Origin: VAZQ01 sp963756715
Lineage (GTDB): Bacteria > Pseudomonadota > Alphaproteobacteria > Rhizobiales > Xanthobacteraceae
Length of the DNA: 64,000 nucleotides
Direction: 5' to 3'
NCBI GenBank assembly: GCA_963756715.1
Contig: CAVWOV010000015.1
Coordinates: 186,001 to 250,000, forward strand
Below are positions 56,000 to 64,000 of this stretch, piece by piece (position 1 is the stretch's first letter; each line of letters starts with the position of its first letter). Below the pieces are notes generated by a model. The model was not told the DNA's origin, searched no databases, and saw only the letters and a program-made list of their open reading frames with translations. The position numbers and the translations under genes were made by a program.

Positions 56000-57130
56000 T
56001 CAACGCTTCTCGCGCAGGCCCAAGCGTTCGAGCCGCGGCAGAACCTCATCGCAGAAGAACGGCAGTTCGTCGACGTAGTTGACCAGCGAGATCGCAATCC
56101 CGGTCAAGCCCGCCTTGCTGAGATCGGCGAGCGCGCCCGCCACCTCGTCGGGATCGCCGATGATCGGCAGGCCGCCCATGCCCTGCGCATAGCCGTTGCG
56201 GATCTGCTGGAACTTCTCGGCCGGCGTGTTCTGCGCGGTGATGTTCTTCAGCGCCAGGATACTGTCGACGGCACTCCAGTCGGCGTTTTCTACGATCGAA
56301 TGATGCCAGTAATCCTGCGCTTCTTTCTTGCTCGGCCGGCACATGGTGACGCCGACCGTATAGACGCCAAGCTCGCGGCCCTGATCTTTTGCCTGCGTCT
56401 TCGCGGCGACGACTTTCTCGGCGGTTTCGTCGAGTGAAGTGCGGGACGCCTGGAGAAAGAACGCGTCGCAGTTGCGGATGGCGAAGGCCTGGCCGACCGG
56501 TGAAGCGCCGGCATTCATGATCACCGGCTGCGCCCCGCCGTAAGGCTTCGGCTTGCCGCGAATCTGCTTCATGTTGAGATAGCGGCCGTGGAAGTCGAAG
56601 TCCTCCTTGTCGGACCAGATCATCTTGATCACATCGATCCATTCCTGAGCGTACTCGTAGCGCTGCTCATGTTCGCGCTGCTGCACGCCGAACATTTCGA
56701 ACTCGCCCTCGTTCCAGCCGACGACGATGTTCAGGCCGAAGCGCCCCTCGCCGATGTGATCGGCGGTGACCATCTCCTTGGCGGCGATGACCGGATTGAA
56801 CAGCGGCGCGTGCACGGTGCCGAACACGGTGATCCGCTTGGTCGACGCCAGCAGACCGGTTGCCCAGGTAATGGTCTCGAGTGTCGCGCCCTGATAGTCG
56901 GTGTCGCCGCCATAGCCTTTCCAACGGCCGATCGGCAGCATGAAATCGATGCCGGCCTCGTCCGCCATCCTGGCGAGCTTGAGGTTGTCGGGCCAATTCC
57001 CCGACCAGCGTTCCGGCACCAGCGTGACAGCACGCCCGGACGAGCAATTCGCACCGAACAGGCCAATCTTGAGCTTGTTGGCGTTGTACATCGACCTACG
57101 GTCGGGCGCGGATGAATTGCGAGCGAGCAC
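56000..57130 (-). CDS. LLM-class flavin-dependent monooxygenase 2 (RutA-like)
   Basis: A 376-residue paralogue of the enzyme at 37170-38288. It shows KLKIGLFGANCSSGRAVT, DFMLPIGRWKGYGG, VFGTVHAPLFNPVIAAKEM, GRFGLNIVVGWNEGEFEMFG and a shared end VNYDELPFF-like segment (SLVNYVDELPFFCDEVLPRL). The start is GTG 57130 with GGGAGGA five bases upstream. FMNH2 would come from a separate reductase. It stands between two groups of TctC receptors on the opposite strand. Confidence 0.88.
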   Translation of the reverse strand: MLARNSSAPDRRSMYNANKLKIGLFGANCSSGRAVTLVPERWSGNWPDNLKLARMADEAGIDFMLPIGRWKGYGGDTDYQGATLETITWATGLLASTKRITVFGTVHAPLFNPVIAAKEMVTADHIGEGRFGLNIVVGWNEGEFEMFGVQQREHEQRYEYAQEWIDVIKMIWSDKEDFDFHGRYLNMKQIRGKPKPYGGAQPVIMNAGASPVGQAFAIRNCDAFFLQASRTSLDETAEKVVAAKTQAKDQGRELGVYTVGVTMCRPSKKEAQDYWHHSIVENADWSAVDSILALKNITAQNTPAEKFQQIRNGYAQGMGGLPIIGDPDEVAGALADLSKAGLTGIAISLVNYVDELPFFCDEVLPRLERLGLREKR

Positions 57131-57300
57131 GATTCCTCCCTGGTCACAGCCGGTTTTCCGAGTGAACGATAACCTATCGGCAGCATGGTTTGAATGGCAT
57201 GCCCGCCATGCCCCCTGCCCGCATTAATCGGTTGCCAGCCAAAAGCCCAGCGGTGACAATTGCACAAACCGGCGGGATCGAGACCGGGGGAGGAAACAAC

Positions 57301-58302
57301 ATGGATCGCAAACGTTCCGCTCGCCCCCTGCTATTGCTGATGCTTGGCGCATTTGCCGCGGGACCCGCGGTGGCGCAAGACAAACCCGCGACAGACGTGG
57401 CGAGTTTTCCCAATCGGGCCGTGCACATCATCGTCCCGTTCCCCGCCGGCGGCCCCTCGGACGTGGTCGCCCGCGTGATCGGCCAGAAGATGAGCGAGGA
57501 CTGGGGCCAGCCGGTCATCATCGACAATCGGCCCGGCGCCAACACCATCATTGGCGCCCAGGCGGCCGCAAAGGCGGCCCCCGACGGCTACACGCTGTTC
57601 ATGGCGATCGACTCGACGCTGGTGATGAACCAGTACCTCTACAAGAACCTGCCCTACGACCCGCTCAACGATTTTGCGCCGATCACGCTCACGGCAAAGA
57701 CAATTTCGGTGCTCGCGGTCCCGGCGGCGAGCGGCCCGAAGACCGCAAAAGAGCTGATCGCGCGCGCCAAGGCCGAACCGGGCAAGCTCAACTACGGCGC
57801 GGGAACGATTACCGCGCAATTGATGGGCCATCTATTTCACAAGGCAGCCGGACTCGACATCGTCTACGTGCCGTTCAAGGGCACCCCCGCGACCGTCAAC
57901 GGGCTGCTGACCGGAGCAGTCCAACTCATCTATGGCGCAAACCAGACCGTGGCGCCGCTGATCGCCAGTGGCCAGATACGCGCACTCGGCAAGCTCGACC
58001 GCGACGCGCCACCGTCCATGGCCGGCATCCCACCTCTGGCCGACGCGGCCGGCTTGCCGCACCTCGACGACATCTCGGTGTGGCTGGGGCTGGTCGCGCC
58101 GAAAGGCACGCCAAAGCCGATCATCGACAAGATCAACGCCGAGGTCGTGAAGGCTTTGACCGATCCAGCCGTCAAGGAAAGATCCGAGCGCACCGGCAAC
58201 TTTCCGGTGACCAACACCCCCGAGCAGTTCACGGCTTTCATCCGCAAGGAAGCCGATCGCTGGTCACGGGTGATCAAGGAAACCGGCCTCAAGCTCGACT
58301 GA
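57301..58302 (+). CDS. TctC/Bug-type periplasmic solute receptor 8
   Basis: A 333-residue receptor from ATG 57301 (GGGGGAGGAAAC upstream). The Sec signal is RPLLLLMLGAFAAGPAVAQ. Motifs are VHIIVPFPAGGPSDVVAR, PVIIDNRPGANTIIGAQ, APDGYTLFMAIDSTLVMNQ, and the end FIRKEADRWSRVIKETGL. It is strikingly like receptor 9. First gene of a receptor-receptor-receptor-dehydrogenase run with gaps of 16, 16 and 64 bases. Confidence 0.94.
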   Translation: MDRKRSARPLLLLMLGAFAAGPAVAQDKPATDVASFPNRAVHIIVPFPAGGPSDVVARVIGQKMSEDWGQPVIIDNRPGANTIIGAQAAAKAAPDGYTLFMAIDSTLVMNQYLYKNLPYDPLNDFAPITLTAKTISVLAVPAASGPKTAKELIARAKAEPGKLNYGAGTITAQLMGHLFHKAAGLDIVYVPFKGTPATVNGLLTGAVQLIYGANQTVAPLIASGQIRALGKLDRDAPPSMAGIPPLADAAGLPHLDDISVWLGLVAPKGTPKPIIDKINAEVVKALTDPAVKERSERTGNFPVTNTPEQFTAFIRKEADRWSRVIKETGLKLD

Positions 58303-58318
58303 TCGGAGGAACAGGCTT

Positions 58319-59296
58319 ATGCGCTATGTAGTCCGCGCTTTTCTGCTGGCGTCCTTGCTCGTGCTCAGCATCGACGGCGTCGCCGCTCAGGAAAGGCCGG
58401 CCGGTTATCCCAACCGGTCGATCAAGATCGTCGTGCCGTTCCCGGCCGGCGGCCCCTCTGACGTGCTCGCCCGCATGATCGGACAGAAGCTCACGGAGGC
58501 CTGGGGTCAGCCTGTGGTGATCGAGAACCGCCCAGGCGCCAACACCGTGCTTGCCGCCCAGCAGGTCGCGAAGGCTGCGCCCGACGGCTACACGCTCCTC
58601 ATGGCGATCGACTCCACGCTCACCATGAACCAGTATCTTTACCGCACACCCCCCTACAATCCGTTCAACGACTTCGCCCCCGTCACGCTGACCGCCAAGA
58701 CCATGCAGCTTCTGCTGGTGAATGCGACAAGCGATGTGAAGTCGGTAAAAGACCTGATCGCCAAGGCCAAGGCGCAACCGGGCAAGCTCAACTACGGCGC
58801 CGGCACCATCACGACCAAGCTCACCGGCCATCTGTTTAACAAGGCTGCGGGCGTCGAGACCATGCTCGTCCCCTACAACGGCAGTGCCGAAGTAACGCAA
58901 GCGCTGCTCACCAAAAGCGTCGATTTCACCTTCGATGGCCCCTCGGCCGCGCTGTCGCTCATCAACGGCGGCCAGTTCCGCGTGCTGGCGAAATTCGATC
59001 CGCGCCCTTTCCCACCGGTGCCGAATCTTCCGCTGGTGACCGCGGAGGTTCCGAAACTTGACGAAATCTCGGTCTGGCTGGGGCTCGTCGCTCCCAAGGC
59101 GACGCCCGCGCCAATCGTCGAGGCGCTGTCGCGGCAGGTCGCAAAGATCCTGGCCGATCCGGCGATCAAGGCAAAGGCGGATGCCGCGGGACTTTATCCA
59201 GCCACCAATACGCCGGCCGAATTTGCTGCGTTCATCCGCAAAGAAGCAGAGCGCTGGGGCCCGGTCGTGAAAGAGACCGGCATAAGGTACGACTGA
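58319..59296 (+). CDS. TctC/Bug-type periplasmic solute receptor 9
   Basis: A 325-residue receptor starting 16 bases after receptor 8 with GGAGGAACAG upstream. The Sec signal is VVRAFLLASLLVLSIDGVAA. Motifs are IKIVVPFPAGGPSDVLAR, VVIENRPGANTVLAAQ, APDGYTLLMAIDSTLTMNQ and LNYGAGTITTKLTGHLF, the last nearly identical to receptor 8 (LNYGAGTITAQLMGHLF). Tandem duplication is clear. Confidence 0.94.
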   Translation: MRYVVRAFLLASLLVLSIDGVAAQERPAGYPNRSIKIVVPFPAGGPSDVLARMIGQKLTEAWGQPVVIENRPGANTVLAAQQVAKAAPDGYTLLMAIDSTLTMNQYLYRTPPYNPFNDFAPVTLTAKTMQLLLVNATSDVKSVKDLIAKAKAQPGKLNYGAGTITTKLTGHLFNKAAGVETMLVPYNGSAEVTQALLTKSVDFTFDGPSAALSLINGGQFRVLAKFDPRPFPPVPNLPLVTAEVPKLDEISVWLGLVAPKATPAPIVEALSRQVAKILADPAIKAKADAAGLYPATNTPAEFAAFIRKEAERWGPVVKETGIRYD

Positions 59297-59312
59297 GCGT
59301 GGAGGTGTTCCA

Positions 59313-60302
59313 ATGTTTCATATTCGTTTAGCCGCGCTCGCACTGCTTGGCTTGATCGCCGCGACCAGCGCGGATGCGCAAACGCCCGATGCGGGCGCGC
59401 AGAGCTACCCCAACCGGCCGGTGCGCATCGTCGTCCCGTTCCCGGCCGGCGGTCCGACCGACATTCTCGCCCGCGTGGTCGCCCAGCGCCTGAGCGAGGT
59501 CTGGAGTCAACCGGTGGTGATCGAAAACCAGCCCGGCGCCAATACGGCGATTGCGGCGGCACGCGTCGCCAAGATGCCGGCCGACGGCTACACCCTGCTG
59601 GCGGCGATGGACGTCACCATGGTGCTTAACCCCATCACCAGCAAGAACCTGTCGTACGAGCCGCTCAAGGACTTTTCCTTGATCAGCCTCGCCGCCAAGA
59701 ACACCTCGCTATTGACGGTGCGGGCCGCCGATGGCCCGGCCTCGGTCGCCGAACTGATCGCACGCGCCAAGGCCAATCCAGGCAAATTGAACTACGGCGC
59801 AGGCATCATCACGACGCGGCTCGCTGGCTATCTGTTCAACCGGGAAGCCGGCATCGACGTGCAGTACATTCCGTTCAACGGCAGTTCCCCGACCGTACAG
59901 GGCCTGCTGACCGGCGCGGTCGACTACATCGTCGACGGCACCGCCTCGCACGTGTCGCTGATCAAGTCCGGAAAGCTGCGGGCGCTCGCCAAGCTCAACA
60001 GCCGCCCGCTCCCGGCCCTGCCGGATGTCAAGCCGCTCTCGGTCGAAGCCAACAATCCCGCCCTCGACGATATTTCGACCTGGATCGGCTTTGTCGCGCC
60101 GGCCGGCACGCCGCAAGCGATCCGTGAAAAGATTCAGCGCGAGATCGCGACCATGTACAAAGACCCGGCGATCGCCGAAAAGCTCCGGACCTCCGGCATC
60201 AGTGCCGTGAGTTCGACGCCGGCGGAGTTCGACGCTTTCGTCCGCAAGGAAACCGACCGGTGGGGCAAGGTCTTCAAGGACAGCGGCATTCAGCTGAATT
60301 AG
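59313..60302 (+). CDS. TctC/Bug-type periplasmic solute receptor 10
   Basis: A 329-residue receptor starting 16 bases after receptor 9 with GGAGGTG upstream. The Sec signal is IRLAALALLGLIAATSADAQ. Motifs are VRIVVPFPAGGPTDILAR, VVIENQPGANTAIAAAR, ADGYTLLAAMDVTMVLNP and LNYGAGIITTRLAGYLFN. Third copy of the tandem set, a little more diverged. The D-2-hydroxyacid dehydrogenase gene follows 64 bases later on the same strand. Confidence 0.94.
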   Translation: MFHIRLAALALLGLIAATSADAQTPDAGAQSYPNRPVRIVVPFPAGGPTDILARVVAQRLSEVWSQPVVIENQPGANTAIAAARVAKMPADGYTLLAAMDVTMVLNPITSKNLSYEPLKDFSLISLAAKNTSLLTVRAADGPASVAELIARAKANPGKLNYGAGIITTRLAGYLFNREAGIDVQYIPFNGSSPTVQGLLTGAVDYIVDGTASHVSLIKSGKLRALAKLNSRPLPALPDVKPLSVEANNPALDDISTWIGFVAPAGTPQAIREKIQREIATMYKDPAIAEKLRTSGISAVSSTPAEFDAFVRKETDRWGKVFKDSGIQLN

Positions 60303-60366
60303 GCTGCCGTCCCGAGCTTACACGCACCACGCACGACCGCAACCACGCCCGAACCACGGAGCCTGC

Positions 60367-61437
60367 ATGTCCAAGCCGAAAGTCCTCATCTTCGCGCGGC
60401 GCGAGGAGCCGCCGGAAACCTTCAAGGCGATCGAAGGCCTGGGCTGTGAGATCGTGCTCGGCAAGTACGAGTGGCAGTTGCCGCGCGCCGGCAACATGGA
60501 AGACGAGGTGGTCGAAGCCGCCCGCGACGCCGTCGCGCTGATGGGCACGTCGATCCGCCATACTCCGATCACGCGCCGCATCCTGCAGGCCTCCCAGCGG
60601 CTGCGGCTGGTGGCGAAATACACCGTCGGCGTCGACGACATCGATACTGAAGCGGCGACCGATCTTGGCGTCATGGTGTGCCATGCGCCGACCGAATCCA
60701 ATTGCTTCGGCGTCGCCGAGACCACCGTCACGTTCATGCTGGCGCTGTTCAAGAAGCTGCGCGAGCGCGACGCCGACGTGCGGGCCGGCAAGTGGCGCGA
60801 GCAGGAAAATTTCGCGTATTACGTCGGCAGCCGGGCGTCGGATGGATTTGCCGGACAGACCATCGGTCTCGTCGGCTTCGGCCGCATCGGGACGCGGGTG
60901 GCGCAACTGCTGGCGCCCTGGCGTGCGCACATCATCGCCTATGATCCCTACGTCCCACCGGCGCACTTCCTGACCCACGGCGTCCAGGCAGTCGACTATG
61001 AGACACTGCTGCGCCAGTCCGACGTCGTGTCCTTCCACGTCGTGCTGAACAAGGAAACTCGCTACATGTTCGGCGAGGAGCAGCTCAAGCTGATGAAGCC
61101 GACCGCGATCGTGCTCAATACCGCCCGCGGCAAGGTCCTCGACGAGCGGGCGCTGGCGGCGGCGATCGAGCAAGGCCGCCTGCGGGGTGCGGCGATCGAC
61201 GCCTTCGAAGAGGAGCCACTGCCGATGGATTCGCCCCTTCGCGCGCTTGGCGACCGGGTTCTGCTTTCGCCCCACTCTGCATCTTTCACCGAGGGCGGCG
61301 AACTCCGGCAGGGGGTCGACTGGGCCACCCGCTCAGTGGTGACCGCCCTCAAAGGTGGCATTCCCGACAACGTCTACAACCGGGACGTGATCCCACGGTG
61401 GAAGGAGCGCTTCGGCGGCGCCAGTGTCAGCGGCTGA
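60367..61437 (+). CDS. D-2-hydroxyacid dehydrogenase (SerA/phosphoglycerate-dehydrogenase-like)
   Basis: A 356-residue NAD-dependent dehydrogenase. The Rossmann motif is GLVGFGRIGTRVAQLL (about 167-182), the substrate Arg254 lies in NTARGKVLDERAL, and the catalytic His303 in LSPHSASFTEGG with the paired acidic residue in DAFEEEP. No C-terminal ACT domain, so it is not classical biosynthetic SerA. It reduces 2-oxoacids or oxidises D-2-hydroxyacids. Downstream of three receptors, its substrate may be the acid they capture. CGGAG precedes the ATG. Confidence 0.88.
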   Translation: MSKPKVLIFARREEPPETFKAIEGLGCEIVLGKYEWQLPRAGNMEDEVVEAARDAVALMGTSIRHTPITRRILQASQRLRLVAKYTVGVDDIDTEAATDLGVMVCHAPTESNCFGVAETTVTFMLALFKKLRERDADVRAGKWREQENFAYYVGSRASDGFAGQTIGLVGFGRIGTRVAQLLAPWRAHIIAYDPYVPPAHFLTHGVQAVDYETLLRQSDVVSFHVVLNKETRYMFGEEQLKLMKPTAIVLNTARGKVLDERALAAAIEQGRLRGAAIDAFEEEPLPMDSPLRALGDRVLLSPHSASFTEGGELRQGVDWATRSVVTALKGGIPDNVYNRDVIPRWKERFGGASVSG

Positions 61438-61516
61438 TTCGAGCCTGACGGTCGCCTCGATCCAGGCCGCTTCGGGCCATTTTCAGGGTACGGATTTCCA
61501 CGGGGAATCCGGCTTT

Positions 61517-61562
61517 CATTGTTAAAGAACAATGACTTGAGATATGCAATTTTTGCATATCT
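61517..61562. promoter_or_regulatory. Two adjacent perfect palindromes upstream of the DUF1127 gene
   Basis: CATTGTT-AAAG-AACAATG (61517-61534) is followed by AGATATGCAA-TTT-TTGCATATCT (61540-61562). A direct repeat, TGCAGCGCA, occurs twice just after. They lie 105-150 bases before the DUF1127 start and 80 bases after the dehydrogenase. The second, AT-rich 10-bp palindrome looks like a dimeric repressor site; the first could be operator or weak terminator. Confidence 0.5.
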
Positions 61563-61667
61563 GCAGCGCAGCATTTTGCCTTTTGCAGCGCACAATCGGC
61601 CCTTATCTCCGGTTCGACATGAGTTTCCGGCTGCGAGCCGGCAAAGAAAGAAGAAAGGAGCCCGACA

Positions 61668-61820
61668 ATGCTTGTCGCAATCATCAATTTCCTCCAGGCC
61701 TGGAGGCGTTACAATAGCAGCCTGCACGAGCTCTATCAGCTCGGCGACCGCGAACTGGCCGATATCGGCATCAGCCGCTCGGACATTCCGCGGGTGGCGT
61801 GGGACGCGGCAACCCGCTAA
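61668..61820 (+). CDS. DUF1127 mini-protein
   Basis: A 50-residue protein with an AAAGGAG ribosome site. It begins MLVAIINFLQAWRRYNSSL and carries the DUF1127 core ELYQLGDRELADIGISRSDI, that is L-x-L-D-x2-L-x-D-I-G-I-x-R-x-I. In alphaproteobacteria such small arginine-rich proteins bind RNA or affect phosphate and carbon metabolism (YjiS-type). Followed directly by a strong terminator, so it is a single-gene unit. Confidence 0.88.
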   Translation: MLVAIINFLQAWRRYNSSLHELYQLGDRELADIGISRSDIPRVAWDAATR

Positions 61821-61842
61821 CCCCACGAAAAGAGCAAGAAAA

Positions 61843-61869
61843 ACGCCCGCCTCGCGCGGGCGTTTTTTT
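61843..61869 (+). terminator. Rho-independent terminator after the DUF1127 gene
   Basis: The stem ACGCCCGC / GCGGGCGT with a 5-base loop is preceded by a run of A and followed by seven T. Strong in the plus direction and possibly active in both. It is about 22 bases after the stop. Confidence 0.88.
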
Positions 61870-61951
61870 GTGCCGGGTTCCCTTGAACCGAACGGGTCTG
61901 AATGAGCCGGCACCATTGTCGGACCCTGCCGACAATCGTAGTTTGCCCCTC

Positions 61952-63376
61952 ATGTCCGGCACCCCCATTCGCCCAGTGCATATCGTCGGCGGCGGCCTCG
62001 CGGGGGCCGAAGCCGCCTGGCAGATCGCACAGCGGGAAGTGCCGGTCGTCCTGCATGAGATGCGCCCGTTGCGCACCACCGCCGCACACAAGACCTCAGC
62101 GCTCGCCGAACTCGTGTGCTCGAACTCTTTCCGCTCCGACGATCCCGAGCATAACGCCGTCGGCCTGCTGCACGCCGAAATGCGCCGGCTCGGATCGCTG
62201 ATCCTGCGCGCCGCGGACGCCAACCAGGTCCCGGCCGGCGGCGCGCTGGCGGTCGACCGCGAGGGGTTCGCGGCTGCGGTCACCGCGGCGCTCGCAACCC
62301 AGCCGCTGATCGATATCCGCCGCGAAGAAATCGCCGGACTTCCGCCTGCCGACTGGGACAGCGTCATCATCGCGACCGGCCCCCTCACCTCGCCGGCGTT
62401 GGCAGACGCAGTGGCGCGCGTGACCGGCGAGGACGCGCTCGCGTTCTTCGATGCGATTGCGCCGATCGTTCATCGCGACAGCATCGACATGTCGGTCGCC
62501 TGGCTGCAATCGCGCTACGACAAGGCAGGACCGGGCGGCTCCGGCGCCGACTACATCAATTGCCCGCTGACGCGCGAGCAGTACGAGGCCTTCATCGATG
62601 CGCTCCTTGCGGGCGAAAAAGTCGCGTTTCACGATTTCGAAGCGACGCCGTATTTCGACGGCTGCCTGCCGATCGAGGTCATGGCCGAACGCGGCCGCGA
62701 GACGCTTCGCCACGGCCCGATGAAGCCATTCGGGCTGACCAATCCCCATGCGCCGCAGACCAAGGCCTACGCCATCGTCCAACTGCGCCAGGACAACAAT
62801 CTCGGCACGCTGTTCAATATGGTCGGCTTTCAGACCAAGCTCAAACACGGCGAGCAGACCCGTGTCTTCCGCTCCATACCGGGCCTTGAACGCGCGGAGT
62901 TTGCCCGGCTCGGCGGGCTGCACCGCAACACGTTCCTCAATTCCCCGCGCCTGCTCGGTGAAAGCCTGCGACTGCACGCCGAACCGCGGCTGCGGTTTGC
63001 CGGCCAGATCACCGGCTGCGAGGGCTACGTCGAATCCGCCGCGATCGGGCTATTGGCCGGCCGTTTCGCCGCCGCCGAGCGGTTGGGCGAACGGTTGCTC
63101 CCGCCGCCGCCGACCACCGCCCACGGCGCCCTGCTCGCGCATATTACGGGCGGCCATGTGGAAACCATCGATGCCGGCCCACGCTCGTATCAACCGATGA
63201 ACATCAATTTCGGTCTTTTCCCGCCGCTCGCGCACCCGCCAACCAAACAGCCGGACGGGCAACGGCTGCGCGGGCCGGCGAAAACGCTGGCGAAGAAGCA
63301 GGCGTTGAGCCGTCGTGCCCTCAATGATCTCGATCATTGGATCGCCGGCGACGGCCATGCGGCCGCCGCAGAATAA
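61952..63376 (+). CDS. trmFO: Folate/FAD-dependent tRNA (uracil-54-C5) methyltransferase
   Basis: TrmFO makes ribothymidine at tRNA position 54 with methylene-tetrahydrofolate and FAD. The 474-residue protein begins VHIVGGGLAGAEAAWQIA (FAD-binding GxGxxG), then HKTSALAELVCSNSFRSDDP with the catalytic Cys56, and YINCPLTREQYEAF with the second Cys. The later part has NMVGFQTKLKHGEQTRVF and GCEGYVESAAIGLLAG. The open frame extends 51 codons further up across the terminator, but the ATG at 61952 gives the standard N-terminus. Confidence 0.95.
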   Translation: MSGTPIRPVHIVGGGLAGAEAAWQIAQREVPVVLHEMRPLRTTAAHKTSALAELVCSNSFRSDDPEHNAVGLLHAEMRRLGSLILRAADANQVPAGGALAVDREGFAAAVTAALATQPLIDIRREEIAGLPPADWDSVIIATGPLTSPALADAVARVTGEDALAFFDAIAPIVHRDSIDMSVAWLQSRYDKAGPGGSGADYINCPLTREQYEAFIDALLAGEKVAFHDFEATPYFDGCLPIEVMAERGRETLRHGPMKPFGLTNPHAPQTKAYAIVQLRQDNNLGTLFNMVGFQTKLKHGEQTRVFRSIPGLERAEFARLGGLHRNTFLNSPRLLGESLRLHAEPRLRFAGQITGCEGYVESAAIGLLAGRFAAAERLGERLLPPPPTTAHGALLAHITGGHVETIDAGPRSYQPMNINFGLFPPLAHPPTKQPDGQRLRGPAKTLAKKQALSRRALNDLDHWIAGDGHAAAAE

Positions 63377-63394
63377 CGCGGACCCCGTCAGCAC

Positions 63395-64000
63395 ATGGCC
63401 TTGCCGAGTGAAATTGAGGGACGCTGGCACACCGATGTGGTGCTCAAGCGCGACGTATTCTCGACCGTCGAACGCGGCCGATTCCGCGGCCCTGACGGCG
63501 AGGTCGAGGCGGTGCTGCGCCGGCTCGACGATGTGCGATTGTGGATTTTCCCCCTGGCCTTCCACCTGTTTGCCCGCGAGCGACGCGCCCTCGGGGTCGC
63601 CGGCAAGCTTGGCGTCGCGCCGGCGCTGCTGTTCGGCGGCCGCCGCGTGCTGGTGCGTAGCTGGATCGACGGTGTAGCCCTGCACATCGCCAAGCCCTAC
63701 GGCGACGCGGGCTATTTCCGCTCCGCGAAGGCCGCGCTGCATAAGGTGCATCGCGCGCGCATTTGCCATAACGACCTTGCCAAGGAGCAGAACTGGCTGC
63801 GCGGACCGGACGGCAACGCCTATCTCACCGATTTTCAGCTCGCTGCGCAATTTTCGCGCCGGCATTGGCTCTTTCGGCTCGCCGCCTACGAGGATCTGCG
63901 CCACCTCCTCAAGCACAAGCGCCGCTATGCGCCCGACGCACTCACCGCGACAGAGCGGCGCGTGCTCGCACGCAAGAGCCTTCCAACCCGCATCTGGATG
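63395..64000 (+). CDS. Protein-kinase-like protein, cut by window edge
   Basis: Opens at ATG 63395, 19 bases after trmFO, and stays open to the right edge (202 residues seen). It carries a kinase-type catalytic loop ICHNDLAKEQNWL (His-x-Asp-Leu ... Asn) and a metal-binding LTDFQLA in place of DFG. An early Lys (VVLKRDVF) may be the ATP-binding lysine. It looks like the RIO1/LPS-kinase-like group of small bacterial kinases often found next to trmFO in this group. Target unknown. Confidence 0.7.
   Translation, partial: MALPSEIEGRWHTDVVLKRDVFSTVERGRFRGPDGEVEAVLRRLDDVRLWIFPLAFHLFARERRALGVAGKLGVAPALLFGGRRVLVRSWIDGVALHIAKPYGDAGYFRSAKAALHKVHRARICHNDLAKEQNWLRGPDGNAYLTDFQLAAQFSRRHWLFRLAAYEDLRHLLKHKRRYAPDALTATERRVLARKSLPTRIWM

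Overview
The window is GC-rich alphaproteobacterial chromosome, most like Hyphomicrobiales of the Bradyrhizobiaceae/Xanthobacteraceae type. This rests on the core gene order recO-era-rnc-lepB-acpS-pdxJ-rsh-rpoZ, a GatCAB operon, a Porin_2-type porin, a DUF1127 mini-protein and trmFO, and on a large expansion of TctC/Bug solute receptors. No transposase, integrase, phage gene or CRISPR array was seen.

Layout. 1-17 kb is mainly core: DNA repair and RNA processing (recO, era, rnc), signal peptidase, acyl-carrier activation, vitamin B6, stringent response, rpoZ, a NYN nuclease, a family-5 uracil-DNA glycosylase, smpB, mscL, dapA, a soluble lytic transglycosylase and a TPR-methyltransferase. 17-32 kb is accessory: a hydrolase, a badly frameshifted porin, then a minus-strand catabolic block (MarR, amidase, two-subunit Rieske dioxygenase, SDR, TctC receptor, second MarR) divergent from a complete branched-chain-amino-acid-type ABC transporter. 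32-38 kb has a LysR regulator, an exported-looking methyltransferase, two polysaccharide-deacetylase-family enzymes, and a divergent phthalate-dioxygenase-type Rieske oxygenase followed by a flavin monooxygenase. 38-49 kb mixes core genes (tRNA-Ser, gatB, gatA, gatC) with a trio of Tat-type TctC receptors lying between gatB and gatCA. 49-61 kb is accessory: VOC protein, nitronate monooxygenase, cNMP-binding protein, six more TctC receptors, a maleate-isomerase/Asp-Glu-racemase homologue, a second flavin monooxygenase and a D-2-hydroxyacid dehydrogenase. 61.6-64 kb returns to core (DUF1127, trmFO, kinase-like protein).

How it works together. The accessory parts look like uptake and first-step oxidation of organic acids and aromatic compounds. 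There are ten TctC receptors but no TctA/TctB membrane subunits, so they must share distant transporters or act as sensors.

Quality caveat. At least 14 reading-frame breaks outside the porin, and about six inside it, are single-base shifts. Outside the porin nearly all read as one extra base. They hit genes that should be essential (gatA, gatB), so most are better explained as sequencing or assembly errors than as decay. I give such genes as one continuous feature and mark the break point.
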